Positions 7,892 to 16,358 of a DNA stretch of 64,000 nt are shown piece by piece. The stretch is from Conexibacter sp. SYSU D00693. Lineage in GTDB: Bacteria > Actinomycetota > Thermoleophilia > Solirubrobacterales > Solirubrobacteraceae. The translations under genes were made by a program, and so were the position numbers. Below the pieces are notes generated by a model. It saw only the letters and a list, made by a program, of their open reading frames with translations. It had not been told where the DNA came from and searched no databases. The stretch covers positions 4,216,001 through 4,280,000 of the forward strand of contig NZ_CP070950.1 in assembly GCF_017084525.1 (NCBI RefSeq), written 5' to 3'. Each line of letters begins with the position of its first letter. Position 1 is the first letter of the stretch.

Positions 7892-10501
7892 ATGACCACC
7901 GCCACCACGTACGCCCGAGTGCTCGCGGCCGTGCTCGCCCTGGCAGCCGCCATGGCGATCGCCCCCGCGCTCGCGTCCGCCGCCGCCCCCGACCCGATGG
8001 CCCGCGGGCCCGAGCCGGTCACGACGCTCGACCCCTTCACCGCCGGCACGGTGGACCTGCAGGAGCCCAACGCCGCCGGTGGCGCGCCGGTCAACCAGGC
8101 CGCCGCCGCGACGGTGCAGCTGCGCGGCTCGCTCTACTTCCCGGCCGCGCGCTCGACGCCGTCGCCGATCATCGTCCTGGTCCACGGCAACCACGGGTCG
8201 TGCGACACGGGCTCCGCCCCGAACTGCACGGCGTTCAAGCGCAACGACCGCGGCTACGCCTACCTCGGCGAGAACCTCGCCTCCTGGGGCTACACCGTCC
8301 TGTCGCTCGACCAGGACCAGCTCATGTACTACCAGGACCAGTCCCAGGGCAAGGGCATGCACCAGCGGCGCACGCTCATCGCCGGGGCGCTGGACATGCT
8401 CTACGCGGCCAACCAGGCGCCGCTGGCCGACGAGGGCCCCAACGGCATCAACGGCCGGCTCGTCGGCAAGCTCGACTTCAGCCGCATCGGCCTCATGGGC
8501 CACTCGCGCGGCGGTGACGCCGTCACGAGCTTCATCGACTACAACCGCACGCGGCCGGAGCCGGGGCGGCGCTACGCGCTGCGCGGCGTGATCTCGCTCG
8601 CGCCGGTCGACTACGAGCGTCGCGCGCCCTACGGGGTGCCGTACCTGTCGATCCTCCCGCGCTGCGACGGCGACGTCTCCAACCTCCAGGGCGCGCGCTT
8701 CTTCGAGCGCTCGCAGTACGTCGTCCCGAACGACCCGTTCCCCAAGATCCAGATCTCCGTCCACGGCACGAACCACAACTGGTTCAACAGCGTCTGGGCG
8801 GCCGACGGCGAGGACAGCAACCCCAACGACGCCGCGTGCGCCGTCTCCCAGCCCGACAACCTCCGCTTGAGCGGCGGCAAGAGCGTCGTCGGTCCCGACG
8901 GCGCGGGCTCGCCCGAGCGGCCGAACACCGGCTCGAGCAACGGCGGCACGTACACCTTCGCCAACCGCGGCTCGGGCGACCCGGACCTCATGGGCGACCA
9001 GGAGCGCGTCGGCCTCGCGCTGATGTCGTCGTTCTTCCGGCGCTACGTCGGCGGTGAGGCGCCGTTCGACGAGTACCTCACGGGCGAGCGGTCGGCCAGC
9101 GACCCCAACGCCTACGAGCTGCCGGCCACCGCCTGCCCGAACCAGCAGGTCTCGGGCACCAACGGCACGCCGGGCGGCGTCGACGGCACGCGGATCGACT
9201 GCTCGGAGCGGATCCTCACGAACTACTTCGCCCCCGCGGCGGAGCGGCTCGACCTGATCCGGCCGGAGCCCGACACCCCGCTGACCGTCAGCGCCCTGGG
9301 CACCACGCTGAGCGGCGCCGGCTTCAGCAACCCGTACACGGCGGCCCCGGGCGTCATGCCGACCCCGGCGAAGACCGCCGGCGGCTACGACTGGTGCAAC
9401 CCGGAGCCCGACCACTTCCAGTACCCGCAGATGGGGCTGACGGGCTACCCGACCGCGGCCAAGCCGTGCCCGCTGCCCGCGGTCAACGACCTGGGGGGGC
9501 AGCAGGGCGTTCGCGAGAACGGGCCGGTCAACCAGTCCTACGGGCTCCAGCTGGCGCTGGCGTGGGACGGCCCGGCGGTCCTCGGCACCTCGGTGCCGGC
9601 GACCCAGGGCGACGCCTCGAGGTTCAAGGCGCTGACGCTGTCGGCCGCCGTGAACTTCTTCGACCCGCGCAACCCGGCCCGCACCGGCGCGGCGCTGTAC
9701 GACCCCTCGGTCACGACGCAGGACTTCGCGGTCGTGCTCACCGACGGGTCGGGCAAGGAGGTCGCCGTCAAGGCCGGCGACCAGCGCTACGGCAACGCCC
9801 TGCACCCGACCCCGGGGACGACCTCGTCGAAGGTGCACGTCGTCACGGAGCAGATCCGCATCCCCCTGAGCGACTTCGCCGCCCAGGGCCTGGACCTGCG
9901 CACGGTGCGCCGGGTGGACCTGCGCTTCGGCGAGCCGGGCTTCCCGGCCTCGGGGTCGATCCAGCTGTCCGACGTGCGCTTCTCGGAGGCTGCGGCGGGC
10001 GCGACGGTGTTCGCGGACACGACGGCGGCCGACGGCCCGGCCCAGCGGCACTCGGCCGCCGGCCCGGACCCGGAGGCGATCCTCGCCGGCACGCCGCGTG
10101 AGGCGCCCTCGGCGGCCAACCCGGGCCCGGTCCTGCTGACGGGTGCCGCGAAGGCCTGCGCCGGCACGCCGGCGCTGGCGGCCGTCAAGGTGGGGCTGGC
10201 CAAGGGCAGGCTCACCGCGCGGGGCAAGGCCAGGGCGTCGGCGTGCGCGAAGCTGCGCTCGGTCCAGGTGGCGGTCTCGAAGGCCGCCGGCAAGGGCACG
10301 TGCCGCTTCGTCACCGCGAGCGGGCGCCTGACCAAGGCGCTCACCTGCGCGACCCGCGCCGCGCTGGTGGCCAAGGGCACGACGTCCTGGAGGGCCGCGA
10401 CGACCGGCCGGCTCGCGAAGGGCCGCTACCGCGTGGTCGTCCGCGCCATCGACGCGGCGGGCGGCGTCACGCAGGTCACGAAGGTCCTGCGCGTGGCCTA
10501 G
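7892..10501 (+). CDS. Secreted alpha/beta hydrolase with accessory C-terminal domains
   Basis: The product has 869 residues. A signal peptide (Ala-rich, ending ALASAAA) precedes an alpha/beta-hydrolase fold. The oxyanion region is LVHGNHGSC and the nucleophile elbow GHSRGGD, with a large insert following. After about residue 420 comes a region of unknown fold with many Pro/Tyr, then a jelly-roll-like domain (about 560-710). The end is a small basic beta-sandwich (CAKLRSVQVAVSK, CRFVTASG, RYRVVVRAIDAAG) of a type common in exported proteins of this bacterial group. The substrate is unknown; esterase or lipase is the nearest call. The ATG at 7892 has GGAG 8 nt upstream; GTG at 7889 is the alternative. 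Confidence 0.85.
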   Translation: MTTATTYARVLAAVLALAAAMAIAPALASAAAPDPMARGPEPVTTLDPFTAGTVDLQEPNAAGGAPVNQAAAATVQLRGSLYFPAARSTPSPIIVLVHGNHGSCDTGSAPNCTAFKRNDRGYAYLGENLASWGYTVLSLDQDQLMYYQDQSQGKGMHQRRTLIAGALDMLYAANQAPLADEGPNGINGRLVGKLDFSRIGLMGHSRGGDAVTSFIDYNRTRPEPGRRYALRGVISLAPVDYERRAPYGVPYLSILPRCDGDVSNLQGARFFERSQYVVPNDPFPKIQISVHGTNHNWFNSVWAADGEDSNPNDAACAVSQPDNLRLSGGKSVVGPDGAGSPERPNTGSSNGGTYTFANRGSGDPDLMGDQERVGLALMSSFFRRYVGGEAPFDEYLTGERSASDPNAYELPATACPNQQVSGTNGTPGGVDGTRIDCSERILTNYFAPAAERLDLIRPEPDTPLTVSALGTTLSGAGFSNPYTAAPGVMPTPAKTAGGYDWCNPEPDHFQYPQMGLTGYPTAAKPCPLPAVNDLGGQQGVRENGPVNQSYGLQLALAWDGPAVLGTSVPATQGDASRFKALTLSAAVNFFDPRNPARTGAALYDPSVTTQDFAVVLTDGSGKEVAVKAGDQRYGNALHPTPGTTSSKVHVVTEQIRIPLSDFAAQGLDLRTVRRVDLRFGEPGFPASGSIQLSDVRFSEAAAGATVFADTTAADGPAQRHSAAGPDPEAILAGTPREAPSAANPGPVLLTGAAKACAGTPALAAVKVGLAKGRLTARGKARASACAKLRSVQVAVSKAAGKGTCRFVTASGRLTKALTCATRAALVAKGTTSWRAATTGRLAKGRYRVVVRAIDAAGGVTQVTKVLRVA

Positions 10502-10520
10502 CCCGCGCGCACCGCTCGAG

Positions 10521-10564
10521 CAGCACGCCTGCGCCCGGCCCCGTGCCGGGCGCAGCGCGTGCTG
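10521..10564. terminator. Strong bidirectional terminator hairpin
   Basis: An 8-bp outer stem (CAGCACGC/GCGTGCTG) and an 11-bp inner stem (CTGCGCCCGGC/GCCGGGCGCAG) stack with one bulged C and a CCCGT loop. It lies between the end of the hydrolase gene and the 3' end of the tRNA gene. Confidence 0.8.
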
Positions 10565-10582
10565 CGACCAGCGCGAGGCAGG

Positions 10583-10655
10583 AGCCGGAGGCGGGGCTCG
10601 AACCCGCGACCTTCGCTTTACAAGAGCGGTGCTCTACCAGCTGAGCTACTCCGGC
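10583..10655 (-). tRNA. tRNA-Thr (anticodon TGT)
   Basis: The minus strand folds as a full cloverleaf. The 7-bp acceptor stem is GCCGGAG/CTCCGGC, the D stem GCTC/GAGC, the anticodon loop CTTGTAA, and the T arm GCGGG-TTCGAGC-CCCGC, with discriminator T. The anticodon stem pairs four of five positions, with a C-A mismatch at 27-43. CCA is not encoded. It reads ACA codons, rare in such a GC-rich genome. Shifting the loop by one would give GTA (Tyr), but that breaks the stem. Confidence 0.93.
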
Positions 10656-10694
10656 GCGCGGCGCGAGTCTACGCGCGCGAGGCGGCGCCGGAGG

Positions 10695-11231
10695 CTAGGA
10701 CGGGGTGCCGGAGAGGGCGCGCTCGAGGTCGCCGTGGCCGTTGGTCGAGGCCACGTGCTCGTAGGAGGGGACCTCGTCGTCCTCCTCGGCGTTGAGGCGG
10801 CGCTCGAGCTCGCCGAGGACGAGGCCGAAGAGCAGGTGGCGCCAGGTCGCCTGCGCGAACGCCGCGGCGCTGCCGCCCAGGCGGGGCAGCTCGTCGCGGG
10901 CGGGGTGCAGGCGGTCGGTGACGAGGACCAGCGGCCAGGAGGCGAGGTGCTCGGCGAGGGCCGCGGCCGGCCCGCGCGCCCACGAGGGCAGCGGCATGCG
11001 CGGCGACAGCGCGCTGTAGGCGGCGCCGAACGCCGCGCCGTTGCCGAGGTGCATCGCGAGGCCCACGGCCGGCCACGCGCGCCCGCGCGTGACGAACTTG
11101 CCCAGCAGCTCGGTGTCGTCGTAGGGGACGCCGAAGACGCGGCGGTCCAGCGGCTGGGTGGCGGCCCAGGCGCCCGCGGCGACGGCGCCGGCCAGGGCGC
11201 CACGGGCGGTGCGGGCACGGTCGAGGGCCAT
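10695..11231 (-). CDS. Membrane-associated protein of unknown function
   Basis: The product has 178 residues. Hydrophobic stretches lie at about residues 8-25 (GALAGAVAAGAWAATQPLD), 55-75 and 90-120, suggesting two to three membrane segments. It ends in an acidic tail (LNAEEDDEVPSYEHV). I recognise no family. The ATG at 11231 lies 7 nt after TACAGT on the minus strand, so a leaderless message is likely. It is divergent from the acyltransferase/dehydrogenase fusion gene; the two starts are 45 nt apart. Confidence 0.7.
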   Translation of the reverse strand: MALDRARTARGALAGAVAAGAWAATQPLDRRVFGVPYDDTELLGKFVTRGRAWPAVGLAMHLGNGAAFGAAYSALSPRMPLPSWARGPAAALAEHLASWPLVLVTDRLHPARDELPRLGGSAAAFAQATWRHLLFGLVLGELERRLNAEEDDEVPSYEHVASTNGHGDLERALSGTPS

Positions 11232-11238
11232 GCGCGGC

Positions 11239-11244
11239 ACTGTA
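11239..11244 (-). promoter_or_regulatory. Candidate -10 element (start at 11231)
   Basis: On the minus strand TACAGT lies 7 nt before the ATG at 11231. Confidence 0.45.
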
Positions 11245-11276
11245 ACCACGGACACCGAGCGTGGGTATGCCTGGCG

Positions 11277-12932
11277 ATGGACCGCTCCGCGTACCTCGAC
11301 CGCGCCCGCCACAAGGGCGTCAACCCGCTGGTCTACTGGCTCGTGCGGGCGGTCCTCCAGCCGTTCTTCCACCTCTACTTCCGGATGAGCCGGATCGGCC
11401 GGGAGCACATCCCGGAGTCCGGCCCGGTGATCTTCGCCGCCAACCACCGCTCGTTCCTGGACCCGTTCGTCATCGGGACGATGGCCCGCCGGCCGCTGTA
11501 CTACGTGGCCAAGAAGGAGCTGTTCAGCCATCGCCTCGCCGCGTGGTTCCTCAACAGCCTCGGCGCGTTCCCGATCGACCGCGGCAACGCGGACGGCGAC
11601 GCGATGGCCACCGCCCGCGCGATCCTCGAGCGCGGCGACGCCGTGCTCATCTTCCCCGAGGGCACCCGCACCCGCCCGGGCGCGCTGGGCCGTCCCAAGC
11701 GCGGTGTGGGCCGCCTCGCGCTGGAGACCGGCGCGCCGGTCGTCCCGGTCGCGGTCATCGGCACCGAGCGCGTGCGCCGCGGCTGGCGCATCCGCCCGCA
11801 CAAGGTCCGCATCCGCGCCGGGGCGCCCCTCACCTTCCCGCACGTCGCCGAGCCCTCGCCCGAGCTGGCCGCCGCCGTCACGAGCCGCATCTGGCCGTGC
11901 GTCGAGCTGCAGTGGGAGTGGCTGGGCGGCCTGCCGTCCGTGCGGCGCGCCGCCGTCGTCGGCGCCGGCTCGTGGGGGACGTCGGTCGCGGTGGCGCTCG
12001 CCCGCGCCGGCGTCGCCGTCCAGCTCGGCTGCCGCACCGCCGGCCAGGCCGCCCTGCTGGCCGAGGGGCGCTGCAACGACCGCTACCTGCCCGGGCTCGA
12101 GCTGCCCGCGGGCGTCACGCCGGTCCCGGCCGAGGAGCTCGAGCTGGCCGGCACGGACCTCGTCGTCCTCGCCGTCCCGTCCCGCGCGCTGCCCGAGGCG
12201 CTGGCCGCCCACGGCGCCGAGATCCCCGAGCGCGCGGGCGTCGTCGTCCTCAGCAAGGGGCTCGTGGCGCCGATGGGCACGCTGCCCGGCGCGTACGTCG
12301 CCGAGCGCACCCGGGCCCGTGCCGTCGCCGCGTTCGGCGGTCCGGGGCACGCCAACGACGCCCTGGTCAACGGCGCGGCGCTCGTCGTCGCCTCGACCGA
12401 CGCGGCCTTCGCCCGGCAGCTCGCCGAGCTGCTGCAGCAGGCCGGCCTGAGCGCCGAGACGTCGACCGACGCGGTCGGCGTCGAGCTCGCGGGCGCCGCC
12501 AAGAACGCCGCCGTCCTGGCCGCCGCGACCGCCTCGGGCGCCGGCCCCAACGCCGCGGGCGCCGCCGCCGGGCGGGTCTTCGCCGAGGTCGACGCGTACG
12601 CGCGCGGGCGCGGTGCGCGCGCCGAGACCTTCGCCGGGCTCGCGGGCGCGGGGGACCTCGTGGCGACCGTCGTCGCCGAGGGCAGCCGCAACCGCCGCGC
12701 GGGCGAGCTGCTGGGCCAGGGCGTCCCCGCCGACGAGATCCAGCCCGCGCTGGGCCAGGCCGCGGAGGCGCTCGACGCGCTGCCGCTGCTGGCCCGCGCC
12801 CTGCGCGACGGCGGCGTGAGCGCGCCGTGCGTGAGCGGCCTCGCCGAGGTCGTCGAGGGCCAGCGCCAGGCCGGCGACTGGGTCGCCGAGGTCACCGCTC
12901 CGCAGCGCCGCGCGCTGGCGCGGGCGGCCTAG
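11277..12932 (+). CDS. Fusion: 1-acylglycerol-3-phosphate acyltransferase + glycerol-3-phosphate dehydrogenase
   Basis: One uninterrupted 551-residue frame carries two phospholipid enzymes. Residues 1 to about 215 are a PlsC-type acyltransferase with NHRSFLD (HX4D), FPIDRG, FPEGTRTRPG and VVPVAVIG. Residues from about 221 are a full GpsA: Rossmann motif VVGAGSWGTS, catalytic Lys in AGAAKNAAV, and the C-terminal motif GAGDLVATV plus SRNRRAGELLG. GpsA makes sn-glycerol-3-phosphate from dihydroxyacetone phosphate. PlsC acylates lysophosphatidate, two steps later in the same pathway. The join has no stop; an in-frame GTG at 11938 could allow a separate GpsA product, but nothing else supports that. 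The ATG at 11277 lacks a clear ribosome site. Confidence 0.92.
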   Translation: MDRSAYLDRARHKGVNPLVYWLVRAVLQPFFHLYFRMSRIGREHIPESGPVIFAANHRSFLDPFVIGTMARRPLYYVAKKELFSHRLAAWFLNSLGAFPIDRGNADGDAMATARAILERGDAVLIFPEGTRTRPGALGRPKRGVGRLALETGAPVVPVAVIGTERVRRGWRIRPHKVRIRAGAPLTFPHVAEPSPELAAAVTSRIWPCVELQWEWLGGLPSVRRAAVVGAGSWGTSVAVALARAGVAVQLGCRTAGQAALLAEGRCNDRYLPGLELPAGVTPVPAEELELAGTDLVVLAVPSRALPEALAAHGAEIPERAGVVVLSKGLVAPMGTLPGAYVAERTRARAVAAFGGPGHANDALVNGAALVVASTDAAFARQLAELLQQAGLSAETSTDAVGVELAGAAKNAAVLAAATASGAGPNAAGAAAGRVFAEVDAYARGRGARAETFAGLAGAGDLVATVVAEGSRNRRAGELLGQGVPADEIQPALGQAAEALDALPLLARALRDGGVSAPCVSGLAEVVEGQRQAGDWVAEVTAPQRRALARAA

Positions 12933-12954
12933 GGGGCGGTCCGCGGCGTGCGGC

Positions 12955-12960
12955 TAGGGT
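12955..12960 (+). promoter_or_regulatory. Candidate -10 element (start at 12968)
   Basis: TAGGGT lies 7 nt before the GTG at 12968. It overlaps an alternative GTG at 12959, which argues for the later start. Confidence 0.5.
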
Positions 12961-12967
12961 GCCCCTG

Positions 12968-13495
12968 GTGGACAAGGCGTCCCTCGACCGCGAGTTCTCC
13001 GAGCTCTACCGCGCGCACCTGAGGGACGTGTACTCCTACGCGTACTACCGGGTGGGCGACCACCACGACGCCGAGGACCTCACGGAGCAGACGTTCCTGC
13101 AGGCCTACCGGCACTTCGAGCGCGCGTTGGCCGAGTCCGACGGCCGGCCGCTGCGCCCGTGGCTCATCCGGATCGCGCACAACCTGGCGGCCAACCACTA
13201 CCGCGACCGGTCGCGCCGCCCGCAGACGCACCTCGACGACTCCGACACGCTGCGCACGACGCACACGACGGAGGACCTGGTGGAGGGCCGCGACGAGCTC
13301 GCCCGCGTCCTGGCCGGGGTCGCCGAGCTGCCCGACGACCGCCGCGAGGCGCTGATCATGCGCTTCGCGCTCGGGATGGACAACCGCGAGATCGCGCGGG
13401 CGATGGGCAAGACCGACGGCGCCACGAAGGTCCTCCTGCACCGCGCCATCAAGCAGCTGGAGGAGCGGCTGCGCAAGCAGGGGGCGCTCACGTGA
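12968..13495 (+). CDS. ECF-type RNA polymerase sigma factor
   Basis: The product has 175 residues with sigma-70 region 2 (YAYYRVGDHHDAEDLTEQTF) and region 4 (ELPDDRREALIMRFALG, then the helix-turn-helix NREIARAMGKTDGATKV). There is no region 3 or region 1, the hallmark of group 4 sigma factors. The GTG at 12968 is favoured because it follows TAGGGT by 7 nt. The next gene overlaps by 4 nt and encodes a one-helix membrane protein that may be its partner. Autoregulation is usual in such modules, but no promoter match could be shown. Confidence 0.92.
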   Translation: MDKASLDREFSELYRAHLRDVYSYAYYRVGDHHDAEDLTEQTFLQAYRHFERALAESDGRPLRPWLIRIAHNLAANHYRDRSRRPQTHLDDSDTLRTTHTTEDLVEGRDELARVLAGVAELPDDRREALIMRFALGMDNREIARAMGKTDGATKVLLHRAIKQLEERLRKQGALT

Positions 13496-13860
13496 GCGGC
13501 GGCGCGGACCAGGCCCGACCGCTCGGGGACCTCGAGGGGCTGCTGCGCCAGGCGCTGGCGCCGGTCGAGCCGCCGCCGGACCTCGCCGAGCGCCTCGAGG
13601 GCACGCTCACCGAGATCCACGGCCTCGCGACGGGAGAGCTCGAGGGCTGGGAGCTGTCGGCGATGCGCGACCCGAGCCGGTGGCCGCAGATCCCGCGCGC
13701 CGTCGCGGCCGCGGGCATCGCCACGGGCGCCGGCGCGGCGCTGGTCGTCCTGCGCGTCCGTGCCCAGCAGCGCAAGCGCACGGCGACCGACCCGCTCGAC
13801 CTGGTCGAGAGCACCATGCGCGCCGCCGTCGACGAGACCCGGCGCCTGCTCGATCGCTGA
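13492..13860 (+). CDS. Single-helix membrane protein, possible sigma-factor partner
   Basis: The product has 122 residues: an N-terminal soluble part (about 65 residues with a Pro-rich turn VEPPPDLAERLEG), one membrane helix (about 69-86, AVAAAGIATGAGAALVVL), a basic patch (RAQQRKR) and a short amphipathic tail. No zinc motif or known anti-sigma domain is visible. The GTGA overlap with the upstream ECF sigma gene suggests co-translation and a shared role; calling it an anti-sigma factor would be inference only. Confidence 0.75.
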   Translation: MSGGADQARPLGDLEGLLRQALAPVEPPPDLAERLEGTLTEIHGLATGELEGWELSAMRDPSRWPQIPRAVAAAGIATGAGAALVVLRVRAQQRKRTATDPLDLVESTMRAAVDETRRLLDR

Positions 13861-13897
13861 TCCGGGAAGCCTCCGGCTGCGAAGAAGGTCGCAGCCG

Positions 13898-14506
13898 ATG
13901 CCCCGCCGCCCGCCCGACGACCCCGCCGCCGACCTCCGCGCCCTCGCCGACGAAGAGCTCATGCAGCTCGTGCGCAAGGGGGAGCCGCGCGCGTTCGAGG
14001 TCGTCTACGAGCGCCACAGCGGTCCCGCCTTCTCCCTCGCCTACCGGATCACCGGCGCCCGCGGCCCCGCCGAGGACGTCGTCCAGGAGGCGTTCCTGGC
14101 CCTCTGGCGCTCCGGCGCCCGCTACGACCGCGGTCGCGGCTCCGTGCGCACCTGGGTGCTGGGCATCGTCCACAACCGGGCCATCGACAGCCTGCGCCGG
14201 GCGAGCGTCCACGACCGCCGTCGCGCCTGGGACGCCGAGGAGGACGCCGCCGAGCGCCTCGTCGCCCCCGAGCGCACCGACGCCGAGGCGGCGCGGCGCC
14301 ACGAGGCCGCCGAGGTGCACCGCGCGCTCACGACCCTCCCGCCCGAGCAGTCGCGGGTCCTCGAGCTCGCGTACTTCGGCGGCTTCACCCAGACGGAGAT
14401 CGCCGACATGCTCGACGCGCCGGTCGGCACCGTGAAGGGCCGGATGCGCCTGGGCCTGGAGAAGATGCGCGGCGCGTTGGACGGCGCGGTGGAGGCGCCG
14501 CGATGA
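13898..14506 (+). CDS. ECF-type sigma factor, SigK-like
   Basis: The product has 202 residues. Region 2 is visible as RAFEVVYERHSGPAFSLAYR and the following DVVQEAFLALWRSG. Region 4 shows LPPEQSRVLELAYFGGF, then TQTEIADMLDAPVGTVKGRM. The class is the one usually held by RskA/ChrR-type anti-sigma factors, and such a gene follows with a 4-nt overlap. The ATG has GAAGAAGG about 8 nt upstream. It lies 37 nt after the previous ECF module, so the two sigma units could share a transcript, but each has its own translation signals. Confidence 0.93.
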   Translation: MPRRPPDDPAADLRALADEELMQLVRKGEPRAFEVVYERHSGPAFSLAYRITGARGPAEDVVQEAFLALWRSGARYDRGRGSVRTWVLGIVHNRAIDSLRRASVHDRRRAWDAEEDAAERLVAPERTDAEAARRHEAAEVHRALTTLPPEQSRVLELAYFGGFTQTEIADMLDAPVGTVKGRMRLGLEKMRGALDGAVEAPR

Positions 14507-15246
14507 GCCGCCGCCACTGCCACCGCACCGAGGACGTCGCCGCGTTCCTGCTGCACGCCCTCGAGCCCGACGACGACCGCGCGTTCCGCGAGCACCTCAC
14601 GGGCTGTGAGGCCTGCCAGTCCGCGGTCGACGAGCTGCACCTCGCCGCCGACGTGCTGCCCATGGCCGCGCCGCAGATGGCGCCGCCGCCGGAGCTCAAG
14701 GACCGCATCATGCGCGTCGTCGAGGCCGAGGCCGAGCTGCTGCGCGCGGCCGGGCCGGAGGCCGACCGCGTCCCGGCCCGCGCGCGGCGGGGCGGCCTCC
14801 TGGGCCGGCTGGCCGGCGTGCTGGGTCCCCACCCGCGCGCCGTGCTCGGCGCCGCCTGCGCGGTCCTGCTCGCGCTCGTCGTGGGCACCGCGGTGCTCGG
14901 GGGCGGCGACGACGGACCCGACGGCCGCACCGTGGCCGCGTCCACGGCGCCCCCGGGCGCGCGTGTCGAGATCGAGACGGACGGCGAGCGCGGCTCGCTG
15001 GTCCTGCGCGACATGCCCCCGCCGCCCGGTGACCGCGTCTACCAGGTGTGGGTCATGCACGACGACGGCACGCCGCGCCCGACGCACACGCTCTTCACCG
15101 TCCCGGCCGACGGTCGCACCCGCGTGGCGGTCGACGCGCCGATGCGCGGGGTGCGCCAGGTGCTCGTCAGCGCCGAGCCGCAGGGCGGCTCGCGCGCGCC
15201 GACCAGCGAGCCGGTCGTCGCGGTGCGCATGCCCAGCCCGGCCTAG
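14503..15246 (+). CDS. Membrane anti-sigma factor, RskA-like
   Basis: The product has 247 residues. The N-terminal zinc-type anti-sigma domain has HLTGCEAC (HxxxCxxC) near residue 31. A membrane helix follows at about 122-142 (LGAACAVLLALVVGTAVLG). The extracytoplasmic part is an anti-sigma-K domain (GSLVLRDMP, VYQVWVM). By family it holds the upstream sigma factor at the membrane and releases it after stepwise proteolysis. The rhomboid protease encoded just downstream is not the usual site-2 protease for this, so the link is only positional. ATGA overlap with the sigma gene. Confidence 0.93.
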   Translation: MSRRHCHRTEDVAAFLLHALEPDDDRAFREHLTGCEACQSAVDELHLAADVLPMAAPQMAPPPELKDRIMRVVEAEAELLRAAGPEADRVPARARRGGLLGRLAGVLGPHPRAVLGAACAVLLALVVGTAVLGGGDDGPDGRTVAASTAPPGARVEIETDGERGSLVLRDMPPPPGDRVYQVWVMHDDGTPRPTHTLFTVPADGRTRVAVDAPMRGVRQVLVSAEPQGGSRAPTSEPVVAVRMPSPA

Positions 15247-15281
15247 CCGCCGTCCCGACAGGAAGCCGACGGCACCGCTGC

Positions 15282-15287
15282 TAGCGT
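15282..15287 (+). promoter_or_regulatory. Candidate -10 element of the rhomboid gene
   Basis: TAGCGT lies 10 nt before the ATG at 15298; leaderless or a very short leader. Confidence 0.35.
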
Positions 15288-15297
15288 GCCGCCGCGC

Positions 15298-16113
15298 ATG
15301 GCCACCTGCTACCGCCACCCGGGGCGCGAGACCGGCGTCTCGTGCTCGAACTGCGGGCGGCCGATCTGCCCCGACTGCATGACGCCGACGCCCGTCGGCA
15401 TGCGCTGCCCCGACTGCGCCAAGCAGCGCACGCAGGTCCGCTCGCTGGGCTCGGTGGCGTCCGAGCCACGCCTGACCTACGTCATCATCGGCATCTGCGT
15501 CGTCGCCTTCCTGGGCAGCGGCCAGTTCGGCGTCTCGGGCGGGGGCGGGAGCGAGCTCTACGCGCGCGGCGCCCTGTACGGCCCGCTCGTGGCCGACGGC
15601 GAGGTCTACCGGCTCGTCACCGGCGGCTTCCTCCACGCCGGCCTGCTGCACATCCTCTTCAACATGTACCTGCTGTACCTGCTCGGCACCCAGCTCGAGC
15701 AGCGGCTGGGCACCCCGCGCTACGCGGCGCTGTACGTCGCGGCGCTGCTCGCCGGCTCCTTCGGCGCGCTGGCCCAGACGACCGTCGCGGTCACCGTCGG
15801 CGCCTCGGGCGCGGTCTTCGGCCTTGCCGGCGCGATGCTCATCGAGTACCGCCGCCTCGGGATCGACCCGCTGCGCAGCGACATCGGCGGCCTGATCCTC
15901 TTCAACATGGCGCTGTCGCTCCTGCCGGGCTTCAACGTCTCGATCGGCGGCCACCTCGGCGGCCTCGTGGGCGGCATCGCCGCCATGTGGGCGATCGACC
16001 AGGGCATGCAGCGCCGCCAGCCGTGGATCGGCTACGCCGGGTGCCTCCTCGTCGCGGCCGCGGCGGTCGCGGGCTCGCTCGCGATCGCGGGCGACCCGCA
16101 CGACTACTTCTAG
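15298..16113 (+). CDS. Rhomboid intramembrane serine protease with N-terminal zinc finger
   Basis: The product has 271 residues. The first 45 form a B-box-like zinc-binding module (CYRHPGRETGVSCSNC, CPDCMTP, CPDCAKQ). The rest is a six-helix rhomboid core: catalytic Ser in GASGAVFGLAG, partner His in GGHLGGLVGG, and the HILFNMYLLYLLG helix. The fold cleaves membrane proteins within the bilayer. The zinc module ahead of the membrane part is frequent in actinobacterial rhomboids and may bind substrate or partner. GTG at 15286 is an alternative start, but it overlaps the -10 candidate. Confidence 0.93.
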   Translation: MATCYRHPGRETGVSCSNCGRPICPDCMTPTPVGMRCPDCAKQRTQVRSLGSVASEPRLTYVIIGICVVAFLGSGQFGVSGGGGSELYARGALYGPLVADGEVYRLVTGGFLHAGLLHILFNMYLLYLLGTQLEQRLGTPRYAALYVAALLAGSFGALAQTTVAVTVGASGAVFGLAGAMLIEYRRLGIDPLRSDIGGLILFNMALSLLPGFNVSIGGHLGGLVGGIAAMWAIDQGMQRRQPWIGYAGCLLVAAAAVAGSLAIAGDPHDYF

Positions 16114-16193
16114 CCCGCGGCGCCGCCGCTGATCGTCTGGGCGTCCCGTCCCGTCGGGCGCGGTGTTCGGAGCGGTCGCGGGGCGGTCGCGCG

Positions 16194-16240
16194 GTGAGTG
16201 GGGATCTCCGCTCGCATAGCGAGCGCAAGTCCCCACTCAC
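16194..16240. repeat. 47-bp palindromic repeat, copy 1
   Basis: Outer arms GTGAGTGGGGA and TCCCCACTCAC match perfectly. Inner arms (TCTCCGCTCG against CGAGCGCAAG) match in part, and CATAG is the loop. A second copy with the same outer arms and loop is at 36332-36378. Both lie in gaps between convergent genes and both are followed by GCTCGC. The rest of the 245-bp gap (16114-16358) holds no gene. Confidence 0.85.
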
Positions 16241-16358
16241 GCTCGCGGGACCGCGCGTCGGCCCGCGGAGAGGGCGAGCGCTTCGCGTCCCCCTCCCTCG
16301 GTGCCGGACAGCGAGCGCCCTCGTCGACCGCCGACGCCGCTGCGGACCCGACGCGCCC

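Noticed and set aside
10583-10655. tRNA-Tyr (anticodon GTA)
   Set aside because: Shifting the loop by one base breaks the anticodon stem; TGT (Thr) gives the best fold.
16194-16260. Short frames beginning inside the 47-bp repeat at 16194 and 36332
   Set aside because: Both come from the palindrome itself; the products share only the repeat-derived start and have no domain.
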